This document shows, one piece after another, positions 42,495 through 50,307 of a DNA stretch of 64,000 bases. Both the position numbers and the translations under genes were made by a program. Origin of the DNA: JACDAN01 sp963834825. Its GTDB lineage: Bacteria; Actinomycetota; Thermoleophilia; Gaiellales; Gaiellaceae. The stretch covers positions 283,902 to 347,901 of the forward strand of contig CAWICZ010000010.1 in NCBI GenBank assembly GCA_963834825.1, written 5' to 3'. Each line of letters opens with the position of its first letter. Positions within the stretch are counted from its first letter, which is position 1. The notes beneath the pieces are model-generated. The model saw only the letters and a program-made list of their open reading frames with translations, did not search any database and was not told the origin of the DNA.

Positions 42495-43571
42495 TTAGGC
42501 TTGTACAGCTCGGCGCCCGCGGGCGCGCTGCCCGTCCGCCAGACGAGCGGGGCCCGTGCTGCCACGGGGCGTGAGCTCGCCGCGCGTCGTCTCGACGTCC
42601 GCGGTCGTTCGACCCTCGATCACCTCGACCAGATGGCGAATCGCGGTCACGCCGTAGGCGACGATGTCCCGCGTGATCGCCGTCAGCGGCGGGTGCACGA
42701 CCTGACTGATCAGCGAATCGTCCCAACCGACGATCGAGACGTCGTCCGGAACTGCGAACCCCATCTGCTGAGCGACGCCAAGGCCGGTGACCGCCAGCAG
42801 GTCGCTGTCGTAAATGATCGCGCTCGGAGGTTCAAGAGCCGAGAGGAACCTCCGGGTCGCGCGGGCGCCGCTCTCGGGCGAGTAGTCGGTTGCAATTACG
42901 TCGGCCTCGAGCCCGAGCTCCCGCGTCGCGCTGAGGAATCCTTCGGTGCGCTGCGCTGTATGGACGAACTCATCGACACCTGCGACGCGTCCGATCCGGG
43001 TATGGCCCAACGCCGCGACGTAGCGGACCGCCTCGACGACGACGCCCGCTTCGTCGTGCCAAATCGCCGGAAGAGCGCGGTTTTCGACCGGTCCTCCGAC
43101 GACGACGGCCGGCAGCCCGAGGCGAACCAGCTCGTCGACCCGCGGGTCGTCATGGCGCAAGTCGACGACAAGAACACCGTCGACGCGCCGCTCGCCCCAC
43201 CAGCGCTTGTAGACCTCGATCTCGTCCTCCAGTGTCTCCACGAGCTGGATCATGAGAGCGATCGACCGAGCCGAGAGCTCCGACTCGACGCCGGCGATGA
43301 ACTCCATGAAGAACGGCTCGAGCGCGAGTGTCTTGGCCGGTCGGGCGACCACGAGCCCGCAGGCGTCGGCACGTTCGGCGGAGAGGGCACGTGCGGCGCG
43401 GTTGGGGTACCAGCCCAGCTCGCGGGCGATCGCGAGGATCCGCTCCCTCGTCACGTCTGAGACGCCAGGCCGGCCGTTCAGAGCGTAGGAGACGGCTCCC
43501 TTCGAGACACCTGCGCGCTCGGCAATGTCGCTGATCGTGACTCTGCGGGCGTGCTCGACATGCTCAGCCAA
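42495..43571 (-). CDS. LacI family transcriptional regulator
   Basis: About 358 residues from the TTG at 43571, which follows GGAAAGAG by 7 bases and places the DNA-binding domain correctly. Helix-turn-helix VTISDIAERAGVSKGAVSYA, then LNGRPGVSDVTRERILAIAR with the hinge LGWYPNRAARALSAERADAC. The ligand domain is a type 1 periplasmic-binding fold (DGVLVVDLRHDDPRVDELVR; SIVGWDDSLISQVVHPPLTA). Expected to repress the GH-A/Dpp operon, GH1 and itself until a sugar binds. An upstream ATG at 43691 is open but gives an atypical N-terminus. Confidence 0.92.
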   Translation of the reverse strand: MAEHVEHARRVTISDIAERAGVSKGAVSYALNGRPGVSDVTRERILAIARELGWYPNRAARALSAERADACGLVVARPAKTLALEPFFMEFIAGVESELSARSIALMIQLVETLEDEIEVYKRWWGERRVDGVLVVDLRHDDPRVDELVRLGLPAVVVGGPVENRALPAIWHDEAGVVVEAVRYVAALGHTRIGRVAGVDEFVHTAQRTEGFLSATRELGLEADVIATDYSPESGARATRRFLSALEPPSAIIYDSDLLAVTGLGVAQQMGFAVPDDVSIVGWDDSLISQVVHPPLTAITRDIVAYGVTAIRHLVEVIEGRTTADVETTRGELTPRGSTGPARLADGQRARGRRAVQA

Positions 43572-43677
43572 ACCGACTCTCTTTCCGGCAAAACGTCCGC
43601 GCCGAACCGGCGACCTATTCGAGGCGTCGTCCGACTGGCCAACGTTTGCCGCAACGGGGAACGCGTCAAAGCATACA

Positions 43678-43691
43678 CTTGACCGGTTCAC
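43678..43691. promoter_or_regulatory. LacI-type operator upstream of the lacI gene
   Basis: CTTGACCGGTTCAC shares 11 of 11 bases (CTTGACCGGTT) with the operator before GH1 and lies 107 bases upstream of the TTG start. On the minus strand it is followed by a possible -10, TATGCT, so autoregulation is likely. Confidence 0.6.
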
Positions 43692-43716
43692 CTACCCGGC
43701 CGCGGCCACCTTGTGC

Positions 43717-44592
43717 TCAAAGCTCACGGCTCGCCATCAGGTACTCGCGCCACGGCTCATAGCCCACCCGACGGTAGAAGTCCACCCGCACAACCCAGTC
43801 GATCAGGCAGTGACGGGTACCCGCATCGCGAAGCAGCTCCGAGGCTCGAGCCACCATGGCGGAGCCCACGCCCTTGCCGTGGGCCGACTGGGCGACCCCG
43901 ACGCAGGCAATCGCCGCCGAGTCAGGGCCTAGCAGCCGCCAGAACCGCGAGACCGGCCCCGGTCCGCGGAAGAGGAGCGTCCCCACGATCGCCTGCGTCC
44001 GATCCCGTGCGACGAGGATCGACGACGCGCCGCTACGGAAGAACCGGAGCCACTCAGGGAAATGCGCTTGCTCGAACGCAAGAGCCTCGGCCAAGTCCGT
44101 GTCCCGCGCAACGTCGAGGCTGATGCCATGGCGGGCCGCGCGCGCCGCCGCGCCGATCGGGTCGACATACCCGCGGAGGTCGCGAACGAGGTCGATCGCG
44201 ACGTCGTCCCAGGCCCATCCCTGATCCTGGAAGAAGGCGACTGCGTCCGGGAGGTTGGCAGGCAGACCCGGCCACAGGTAGTCATGGCCGCCGCTTCCGA
44301 GCGTCGCCCGCTCGCTCCCACGCGCGCGCAGCAGCTCGAGCGCCGCAGAGTGGAGCGCGCTCCCGACCCCTGCACGCTGCGCGGACGGAGCCACCAGCAG
44401 CAGCGTGATGCTGCCGGCGTCGACCGCGACCAAGCCGATGATCTGCCCCCGGTGCTCGGCGACGAGGCCGTCCCGGATCACGTCGAGCGCGTCCGGCTCC
44501 ACCGGCCAGACCGAATCCAGCGTCGCCGACCAGAGCCGCTCGAGCGCCGAGCGGTCGCCGTTCGGATCGAAAGCGCGGACGGCGAAGGTCAT
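43717..44592 (-). CDS. GNAT family acetyltransferase with two tandem domains
   Basis: 291 residues made of two GNAT folds. Domain 1 (about 1-140) has LLLVAPSAQRAGVGSALHSA, a degenerate Q/RxxGxG/A acetyl-CoA loop. Domain 2 (about 150-291) has IACVGVAQSAHGKGVGSAMV followed by RASELLRDAGTRHCLIDWVV and FYRRVGYEPWREYLMA. The second loop (AHGKGVGSAM) is the better match. Transfers an acetyl group from acetyl-CoA to an unknown amine. Tandem GNATs often keep one catalytic and one structural copy. Confidence 0.88.
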   Translation of the reverse strand: MTFAVRAFDPNGDRSALERLWSATLDSVWPVEPDALDVIRDGLVAEHRGQIIGLVAVDAGSITLLLVAPSAQRAGVGSALHSAALELLRARGSERATLGSGGHDYLWPGLPANLPDAVAFFQDQGWAWDDVAIDLVRDLRGYVDPIGAAARAARHGISLDVARDTDLAEALAFEQAHFPEWLRFFRSGASSILVARDRTQAIVGTLLFRGPGPVSRFWRLLGPDSAAIACVGVAQSAHGKGVGSAMVARASELLRDAGTRHCLIDWVVRVDFYRRVGYEPWREYLMASREL

Positions 44593-44634
44593 CGACCCGC
44601 TCGGAACCCTAACGCCGCGCCGGCAGCGCTTCGA

Positions 44635-44890
44635 CTAGGGACGCAGCACGAGCAGCGCGGGTCGGCTTCTGTTTGCGGCGCGGTCGATCGCCACGACAGT
44701 GAGCCGGTGGCTCCCTCGCGAGGCCTGAAGCGTCACGCGGTCGTCGTTGCGGACGAGGAATCCGGCGCTGCTCCGGGCGGCGGGAATGCGGCCAGGCGTC
44801 GTCCGTCGAGAGAGACTCGTGGGCGGCGATGCCGCTCCCGCGCTCGGCTCCGCGTCGCCACCTGACCACCAGCCTGCGACCCCGCCGGAG
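44635..44890 (-). pseudogene. 3' fragment of an FN3/Ig-like surface-protein gene
   Basis: The last part, ending at TAG 44635-44637, reads GFLVRNDDRVTLQASRGSHR then LTVVAIDRAANRSRPALLVL, a typical final beta-sandwich domain of secreted actinobacterial proteins. Upstream pieces in other frames (LVVRWRRGAERGSGIAAH, RVSLDGRRLAAFP) fit the earlier strands of the same domain, requiring at least two frame changes. No signal peptide, catalytic domain or start remains. I read it as a decayed gene end; the exact left boundary is uncertain. Confidence 0.45.
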
Positions 44891-44904
44891 CGGGCGAAGC
44901 AGCC

Positions 44905-45030
44905 GTGGCGCAGAAGGTGGCCGCGGACGACATCGACGCGCGGCTCTGGTTCGACGTCGCAGTCGTCATCGGCTGCATCGTCCTCGCGCTCGTCCTCGGC
45001 GCGCTCACGCTTCGGCGCCGGACGCCGTGA
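44905..45030 (+). CDS. putative small single-pass membrane protein
   Basis: 41 residues from a GTG: an acidic N-terminus (AQKVAADDIDARLWFD), one hydrophobic span (VAVVIGCIVLALVLGALTL) and a basic end (RRRTP). The charge pattern is what a small N-out/C-in membrane protein would show. An in-frame stop lies shortly upstream, so it is not the tail of a larger open frame as sequenced. No clear ribosome site. It could also be a leftover C-terminal anchor. Confidence 0.35.
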   Translation: MAQKVAADDIDARLWFDVAVVIGCIVLALVLGALTLRRRTP

Positions 45031-45040
45031 GATTCGTAGC

Positions 45041-46085
45041 TCAGTCCTGGCGATCCAGACCGCTGACGCCCCAGGTGTCCGCGAGGAGATAGCCCTCGGG
45101 GAACGGATCGTCGGGGTCGACGTAGAGCTGCGAGACGCCGGTGATCCAGGCGCTGCCGCGGATCGCGGGGACGATCGCCGTGCGGTCGCCGACCCGCGTC
45201 TCGGAGACGATCCGTCCGTCGAAGGTGGAGCCGATCGCCGAAGCGTGGGTCATCTCGTCCCCGACGGTCATCAGTCCGCGCGCGTGGAGGACCGCCATCC
45301 GTGCCGAGAGTCCCGTTCCCGTCGCCGAGCGGTCGAGCCGTCCGGGCGCGACGACGACGGCGTTCTTCGTCACCGCCCCCACTCCCCGCCACGGCTCCGC
45401 GATCTGGACGATGCTCACCCCGGCGATCGCGGGATTCCCGGGATGCGCACAGGGAAGCTGCTCCCGCGCGGCGGTGCGGATCCGTTCGCCGGCAAGCGAC
45501 AGATCACGTGCCTCGTGTGGCTCGATCGCGAACCCGAGCGCCTCGGCGTCCGCGATTGCGTACCACATGCCCCCGTAGGCGACGTCGACGCTCAGGGTCC
45601 CGAGGCCGTCCACCTCGAGCGGCGCGTCGAGGCGGTCGGCGAAGCACGGTACGTTCGTGAACTCGACGCTCTCGCACCGGCCGTCTCGGCAGGACGCACG
45701 AGCCTCGACGACGCCGCCCGGCGCCTCCAGCCGCACGACCGTCTCGGGCTCCTGCATCTCGACCATCCCGGTCTCGAGCAGGACGGTCGTCGTGCAGATC
45801 GTGTTCGAGCCCGACATGGCCGGGTACTCGGTCGGCTCCATGATGATGAAGCCGGCGTCGCAGTCCGGCCGCGTCGGCGGGACGATCAGGTTCGCGTGGA
45901 CGGCGACGCTCCCGCGCGGCTCGCGCAGCAGCATCCGGCGCAGCCAGTCACCCTCGTCACGGAGCGTCTGCATCTGCTCGAAGACCGTCGCGCCGGCGCG
46001 GCGGGAGCACGCCGCCGACCACGACGTTTCCGACCTCGCCGCCGGCGTGGCAGCCGACGACGGTGATCATCCGCCGCGAGCGCAT
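45041..46085 (-). CDS. proline racemase / hydroxyproline epimerase family protein (frameshifted)
   Basis: About 347 residues. The start MRSRRMITVVGCHAGGEVGN and VVVGGVLPP read in one frame. Near 46003 one extra base shifts to AGATVFEQMQTLRDEGDWLR and the remainder. Family core: DAGFIIMEPTEYPAMSGSNT and DRSATGTGLSARMAVLHARG. The two catalytic positions, normally Cys in MCGHGT and SPCGTG, are Ser (MSGSNT) and Thr (SATGTG) here. Ser/Thr would not support classic two-base racemisation; a dehydratase-like or other activity is possible. ATG at 46085 or 46070. Downstream of the tRNA-Arg gene on the opposite strand. Confidence 0.85.
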
Positions 46086-46166
46086 CTGCTCGACCCTAAA
46101 CGCCTGCACTTGGAGGTGGCCGGCTGATGTGGCGAACCCATAAAGTCCTGCTAGACACCAGCCTGA

Positions 46167-46238
46167 GCCCCCGTAGCTCAGTGGATAGAGCAGCGGTTTC
46201 CTAAACCGCGTGCGCAAGTTCGATTCTTGCCGGGGGCA
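46167..46238 (+). tRNA. tRNA-Arg (CCT)
   Basis: 72 bases, no encoded CCA. Acceptor GCCCCCG/CGGGGGC pairs perfectly; D-arm stem GCTC/GAGC; anticodon arm GCGGT-TTCCTAA-ACCGC with anticodon CCT (reads AGG). The T-arm is GCAAG-TTCGATT-CTTGC. All four arms form without mismatches. The 3' half is duplicated at 47763-47811, marking this gene as an integration site. Confidence 0.97.
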
Positions 46239-46240
46239 CT
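46192..46240 (+). repeat. attachment-site repeat, tRNA-side copy
   Basis: 49 bases from the 5' side of the anticodon stem to just past the tRNA 3' end. It is repeated directly at 47763-47811 with a single mismatch (A at 46203, G at 47774). A direct repeat of a tRNA 3' half is the standard footprint of tyrosine-recombinase integration. Confidence 0.8.
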
Positions 46241-46619
46241 CTCGCTAGCGAAGCCGATCTCGGTGGAAATGCCCGCAAATCGGCCGCTTTTCGGAACCCT
46301 CCAGGATTTCCCGATTCGTACCGTTCGTTACCAGGCAGGCCCATTTGCGACCCTGGAACCAGGGTCCCGGCGAGGTCTCCGAGGTCCCGTGGAGGGTCTC
46401 AAAAGATCGCAAAAACGTAGGCCAGCCAGACAAAGCGCGCAGGGGTCGGATCGGCCCATTCCCCAGGCCGCCCGCCCCGCCACCCAGTACGCATCGGCAG
46501 GGGCCAGCGCGCGTATGACGTAGGCCGCCCGCTGAGGCCTGATGTGAAACTCCGGCGGCGTTCTGGCCGGAGGCGCTACTCAGTTGAAATCGGTTACATG
46601 CGCGAGCGCAAGAAGGTCC
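46241..46619. other. non-coding stretch after the tRNA
   Basis: No convincing gene. Codon bias in all frames is unlike the rest of the window and GC content is lower. It holds an 18-base inverted repeat GACCCTGG-AA-CCAGGGTC (46349-46366), which could be a recombinase or excisionase arm site or a weak terminator. It begins the interval between the two attachment-like repeats. Confidence 0.5.
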
Positions 46620-47416
46620 TCACTGCGCACGACCCGTTTGTCGATACACCGCCCCGGAAGTGGATGGGTATGCGTGCGCCAGAACTGCCAGTCGAAGACA
46701 AACAGGACGATGGCCACAGCGCACCATCCGACCGTGTAAGAACAGGACCGAATTCGTCTCGTCCGAACCGGACCACCCGTCGTCGCCGATCAACTCGCGG
46801 CCGATCAACCCTTCGGCCGCGTGCGCGACGATGGTGATGAAGACGCTGCCCCCGGTGTGGACGAACAGCCACGTGTAGAAGAACGTCACGGCCACCGTCG
46901 TAAGCAGGAAGATTCGCGGAGGCCCTCGCTCTCGATGAAGATGAGGGGCACGTGCAAAAAGCCACGAGCGGCGCGAGGATCGCGGTGGCGCTGAGGGAGA
47001 ACGGCCGACGAGGAGGCGAGGGAGGGCGAAGCCGCGCCACCCTGGCTCTTCGCCTACGGGCGCGAACACTGGAATGACGAGCCGGAGCGCGAAGAGCAGT
47101 ACAGCCTCGGAAATCGAGAGATCCCGAATTACGGAGCCCGGCGCTCCGAACGCGACGTTGAGTCCACCGGTACCGAGAGCGAGCCCAGCGGGACTAGGAG
47201 CGCCGCCGCGTACCACTGCCAGCCGACGCGCCAACGGATCATCCGACTCCAGAGCTTGCGAAGCCCGCGGCGACCGTCGACGACGGCGGTGATGACGAGG
47301 GCGGCGAGGAGCGGCCCGCCCGCCATAAAGCTGCCCAACGGGGTTGGCGCCCAAGTGAGCGCAAAGGCGAGGACGAAGAACGCGACTAGTGGGTGGCGTT
47401 TGATCACTGCCGACAC
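46620..47416 (-). pseudogene. CPBP (CAAX/Abi) intramembrane metalloprotease remnant
   Basis: Starts near 47416 with KRHPLVAFFVLAFALTWAPT (span 1), then GGPLLAALVITAVVDGRRGL. It changes frame near 47200 to ISEAVLLFALRLVIPVFAPV with EEPGWRGFALPRLLVG, the EExxxR motif of the family. It changes again near 46950 and resumes TTVAVTFFYTWLFVHTGGSV and FITIVAHAAEG (second motif His). At least three frame changes and an abnormal C-terminus. The pieces cover the whole family domain, so it was once a complete gene carried by the inserted segment. Confidence 0.7.
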
Positions 47417-47762
47417 GGCGAAACCGAGCGTACTGCCTATCTGCCCACCAAACCCGCGCGGGTCGCGGGCACGGTTGTGGCGCTGAAGTCCCAGGCGACG
47501 CACGGCCATGACCGTCGCCGCTATGTCCTATTGATCCACGCTGCTCAGCGTTGCAGGGCAGGACGGATCCACGCGTTTCACATCAAGCCTCTATACGGTT
47601 AGCCGCGGGAGAGAGCGGAGGCCCCTCCCGCGTTACAGGCGATGTCTTCAGGCTAGGGCCACCTCTGCGTCTCTCCAGGCGGCCATTCAGGGTCTCGCCG
47701 GGGTCTGCATCGCCTCGGGCTGCCCGTAAACGGCTCAACTATGGGGTTTGCGTCCCTCGGCA
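47417..47762. other. non-coding stretch before the right repeat
   Basis: No gene is supported; open frames here are short and lack motifs or ribosome sites. No integrase, transposase or excisionase can be recognised, so if this interval was an integrated element its recombination genes are gone. Confidence 0.5.
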
Positions 47763-47811
47763 AGCGGTTTCCTGAACCGCGTGCGCAAGTTCGATTCTTG
47801 CCGGGGGCACT
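47763..47811 (+). repeat. attachment-site repeat, distal copy
   Basis: Direct copy of tRNA-Arg bases 46192-46240 with one mismatch. The copy begins inside the anticodon arm, so it is not a second tRNA gene. Distance between copies is 1571 bases. Confidence 0.8.
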
Positions 47812-47945
47812 GGACCAGACTTTCGGCCTCCCCTTCAGGTCAAACGGCTCTGTCGCCGGATGACATTGCCACCGAGTTCCTGGGATAGCCCTGACCCGGC
47901 TCCTCGGGTCGAGCATGCAAATCGGCTTTAATCCAAGCCGGAAAC

Positions 47946-47984
47946 GCCCCCGTAGCCCAGCGGCTAATTCTTGCCGGGGGGACT
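47946..47984 (+). pseudogene. internally deleted tRNA-Arg remnant
   Basis: 39 bases: GCCCCCGTAGCCCAGCGG resembles the tRNA 5' end, joined directly to ATTCTTGCCGGGGGGACT, the 3' end. The anticodon arm and most of the T-arm are missing. The two acceptor halves still pair. Its right end overlaps the M28 peptidase stop codon. Probably a third scar of recombination at the same tRNA. Confidence 0.65.
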
Positions 47985-49389
47985 ACCCGGCGATACGCAG
48001 CGCGACGATGGCCGCGGCATCGGCCATCTGGCCAAGCACACGGATGTTGATGTTCGCGACGGTGTCGCAGGACTGGTGGTAGCAAGCGTCGTACGGCCGG
48101 CCTGCGGTTCCTCCGAAGAGGCGAGCCAGAGTGGCCGGCTTCCGCTCGTCCGCGCCCGTGAAGAGCCCGCCCACGGCGATGCCGGCGTCTGCAAACGGCG
48201 CATGATCAGACGAACCCCCCAGCCCCAGCTCTGCCGCGGGCTGGCGGTGGGCCGCGAAGTAAGCGCGGAACAGCTGCTCGATCCGGGCCGATCCGGGTGG
48301 TGCATTGTCCCCGTCGTAGATGAAGCGCCCGAAGTTCCGCGAGCCGACCATGTCGAAGTTGAGCACGGCCAGGAGCCGTCCGCGCTCGACCGCACTGAGC
48401 TTCTGCACGTAGGCCCTGGACCCCAGGAGCGCAAGCTCCTCGCCGCCCCAGAATGCGAAGCGGAGCCCGTACGCCGGCCGGACGCCGAGTCGGCGCGCCT
48501 GCCGCGCGATCTCGAGCACCAGGGCCGAGCCGGATCCGTTGTCGTTGATCCCGGGCCCGTTCGCAACCGAGTCGAGGTGCGCGCCGAGGAGCACCGCCCC
48601 TCGACCCCGCCCCGGCAAGTCGGCGATGACGTTCGCGGCTCGGGCGCGTCGGGTGACCGCGGAGACCGCGACGCTCAGGCGGACGGCCCCGGCCTGCGCG
48701 GAGCGCGCGAGTTCCGACCCCAGGGCGGACGAAATGCTCAGGACGGGGATGCCGATGCCCGGCCGGATGAGCGTGGCGGCGATCGGAGCGGTGCGTCCGG
48801 GAACGCCTTCGTTGGCGACGAGGACGGCGCTCGCGCCGGCCGACTGGGCGTTCTGCGCCTTCTGCAACGTGAAGCAGGTGCCGCGGCGCAGGAGCGCAAC
48901 GGCGCCGCGCGGGAAGCCCGCGAAGTCCGACGCCTCGCAGCCGCTCGAGGGAGACGCGGGCTCGACGGGGACGACCTGCGCCGTCGGGCTCCCGCTGCCG
49001 GAGTAACGGTACGTCAGGAAATCGGGCCCCTCCTGATAGTGCTTCGCGCCCGGCGCGACGAGCTCGAGGCGGGGCGGCCGAGTCTCGCGAAACAGGTTGT
49101 ACGAGAACGAGTGGAGCCGCGGCCGGTACCCGGCCGCGCGGAGCCGGCCGAGCACGTAGGCGACCGACTGGTCGTAACCGCGCGTGCCGACCGCTCGAGT
49201 CCCCCCATTGCGCCGGGCGATCGCGGCCAGCGCGAGGAGGTGCGCCCTCAGCTGCTTCGGCGTCACTGCGCGCGCGAGGGCTTCGGGGCGGACCGCCGCG
49301 GACCGCGCCTGTGACTCCTCGCCGACCGTGGAGATCGCTCCCGCAACAAGCACGACAGAGAGCCCGGTCAGGACAGCAAGGCGTCGCAC
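47983..49389 (-). CDS. secreted M28 family aminopeptidase with PA domain
   Basis: 468 residues from the GTG at 49389. Signal peptide VRRLAVLTGLSVVLVAGAIS with a cleavage site near ESQARSA. A protease-associated (PA) domain lies at about 120-230 (FPRGAVALLRRGTCFTLQKA, AGASAVLVANEG). The M28 zinc peptidase domain follows: LLGAHLDSVANGPGINDNGS (His-x-Asp and Asp-Asn-Gly), FAFWGGEELALLGSRAYVQK (catalytic Glu-Glu), LNFDMVGSRNFG (Asp) and GGSSDHAPFADAGIAVGGLF (His). Cleaves N-terminal residues of extracellular peptides. Its 3' end abuts the tRNA remnant. Confidence 0.93.
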   Translation of the reverse strand: MRRLAVLTGLSVVLVAGAISTVGEESQARSAAVRPEALARAVTPKQLRAHLLALAAIARRNGGTRAVGTRGYDQSVAYVLGRLRAAGYRPRLHSFSYNLFRETRPPRLELVAPGAKHYQEGPDFLTYRYSGSGSPTAQVVPVEPASPSSGCEASDFAGFPRGAVALLRRGTCFTLQKAQNAQSAGASAVLVANEGVPGRTAPIAATLIRPGIGIPVLSISSALGSELARSAQAGAVRLSVAVSAVTRRARAANVIADLPGRGRGAVLLGAHLDSVANGPGINDNGSGSALVLEIARQARRLGVRPAYGLRFAFWGGEELALLGSRAYVQKLSAVERGRLLAVLNFDMVGSRNFGRFIYDGDNAPPGSARIEQLFRAYFAAHRQPAAELGLGGSSDHAPFADAGIAVGGLFTGADERKPATLARLFGGTAGRPYDACYHQSCDTVANINIRVLGQMADAAAIVALRIAG

Positions 49390-49552
49390 GTGTCTCGTAC
49401 GACGGCGGCGGCAGCCGAAAGTTGAACGGTGACCGCGCTCGGCTCCGATTTCGGAGTACAAGACCACCGAAAGTGCTACGAACGGCGCCGGCGCTGCGCC
49501 CGGCAGGCCGGCGGCAGACGCGCCTCTTACGGCTCTCTTGCCTTCAGTCGTC

Positions 49553-49800
49553 CTAGCAGACTGCGCGATACGGCCGATCAGGCAGCGCGTCCTTCCATTG
49601 GCGCGCGGTCAGCTTCCGGCCAGAGACCAGACAGGCGTGGCGCTTCCAGGCCTCCGGATCCGTCACCAGCCGGATGCCCCGACGGCTCGTGGAGACGGCG
49701 TAGAGACGGGCGCCGTCCGGGCTGAACGCGGCCGAGACGAACGTGTCGGGCTCAACGGCCAGCGGCGAGCCGATGGGCCAGTTGGCAGATTCCGCATGCG
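49553..49800 (-). pseudogene. 3' fragment of a WD40-repeat protein gene
   Basis: The last readable part is FVSAAFSPDGARLYAVSTSR (a WD40 blade), RGIRLVTDPEAWKRHACLVS and GRKLTARQWKDALPDRPYRA with a final VC before the stop at 49553. This ending (Cys in HACxxxGRxLTxxxWxxxLPxRPYRxxC) is the standard terminus of large actinobacterial WD40 signalling proteins (nSTAND/kinase-type). Nothing of the other blades or N-terminal domains is present upstream. Confidence 0.6.
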
Positions 49801-50307
49801 CCGCCTCCACAACGTATGTAGGGGGCGGAACTGTTCGTCTACGGAACGTTCGTCTAGAGCCGGACTGCTCATCTCGGGACTCGCACGAATGGGCGACCTC
49901 GTCGCGCTCACCCCGCACATGGAGATTCCGCTCCTCATCGTCGCGCCGGAAGAACGCCGAGGTGCGCTGCTACGGTGTGGCTAACCAGAGCGGGTTCGGC
50001 CAGGCAACGTCGCCTCCCTTATGCGTTCGCGAAGCGATACGGGAGGTGTTCTCCATTGGTTTCAAGAACCGTGAAGGGTGAGGTAGCCGACCTCGGGAAA
50101 ATCGAACTTGGGACCCGGCCATGAAGCTCCTAAGCAACTCCGCACTTGTCGAGCGACTTGTCGTCACCGGTTTCTCGCGGTTGACGGCCGAGAGATTCGT
50201 CGAGATCGAACGCGGAACGGCCGAGCCGGGACGTGCCCGCCATCGCACCCGTCGCTGAGGGACGGGCCTAAGGCGCCGACGCGGCGCCGCTGGGCATTCT
50301 CCGCCGC
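49801..50307. other. intergenic region with one weak small reading frame
   Basis: No clear gene. A 45-codon frame at 50121-50258 on the plus strand (MKLLSNSALVERLVVTGFSR, then LTAERFVEIERGTA) has acceptable codon use but no strong ribosome site and no recognisable family; I would not assert it is expressed. It lies between the WD40 scrap and the end of the iron permease. Confidence 0.3.

Noticed and set aside
47763..47811. A second tRNA gene
   Set aside because: It lacks the acceptor 5' strand and D-arm; only the 3' half is present, so it is an attachment-type copy.
46167..47984. An active integrative element
   Set aside because: No integrase, excisionase or transposase can be read in the interval and its one recognisable gene is broken.
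50121..50258. 45-codon frame MKLLSNSALVERL...
   Set aside because: No ribosome-binding site, family or conserved context; kept only as a remark in the intergenic entry.
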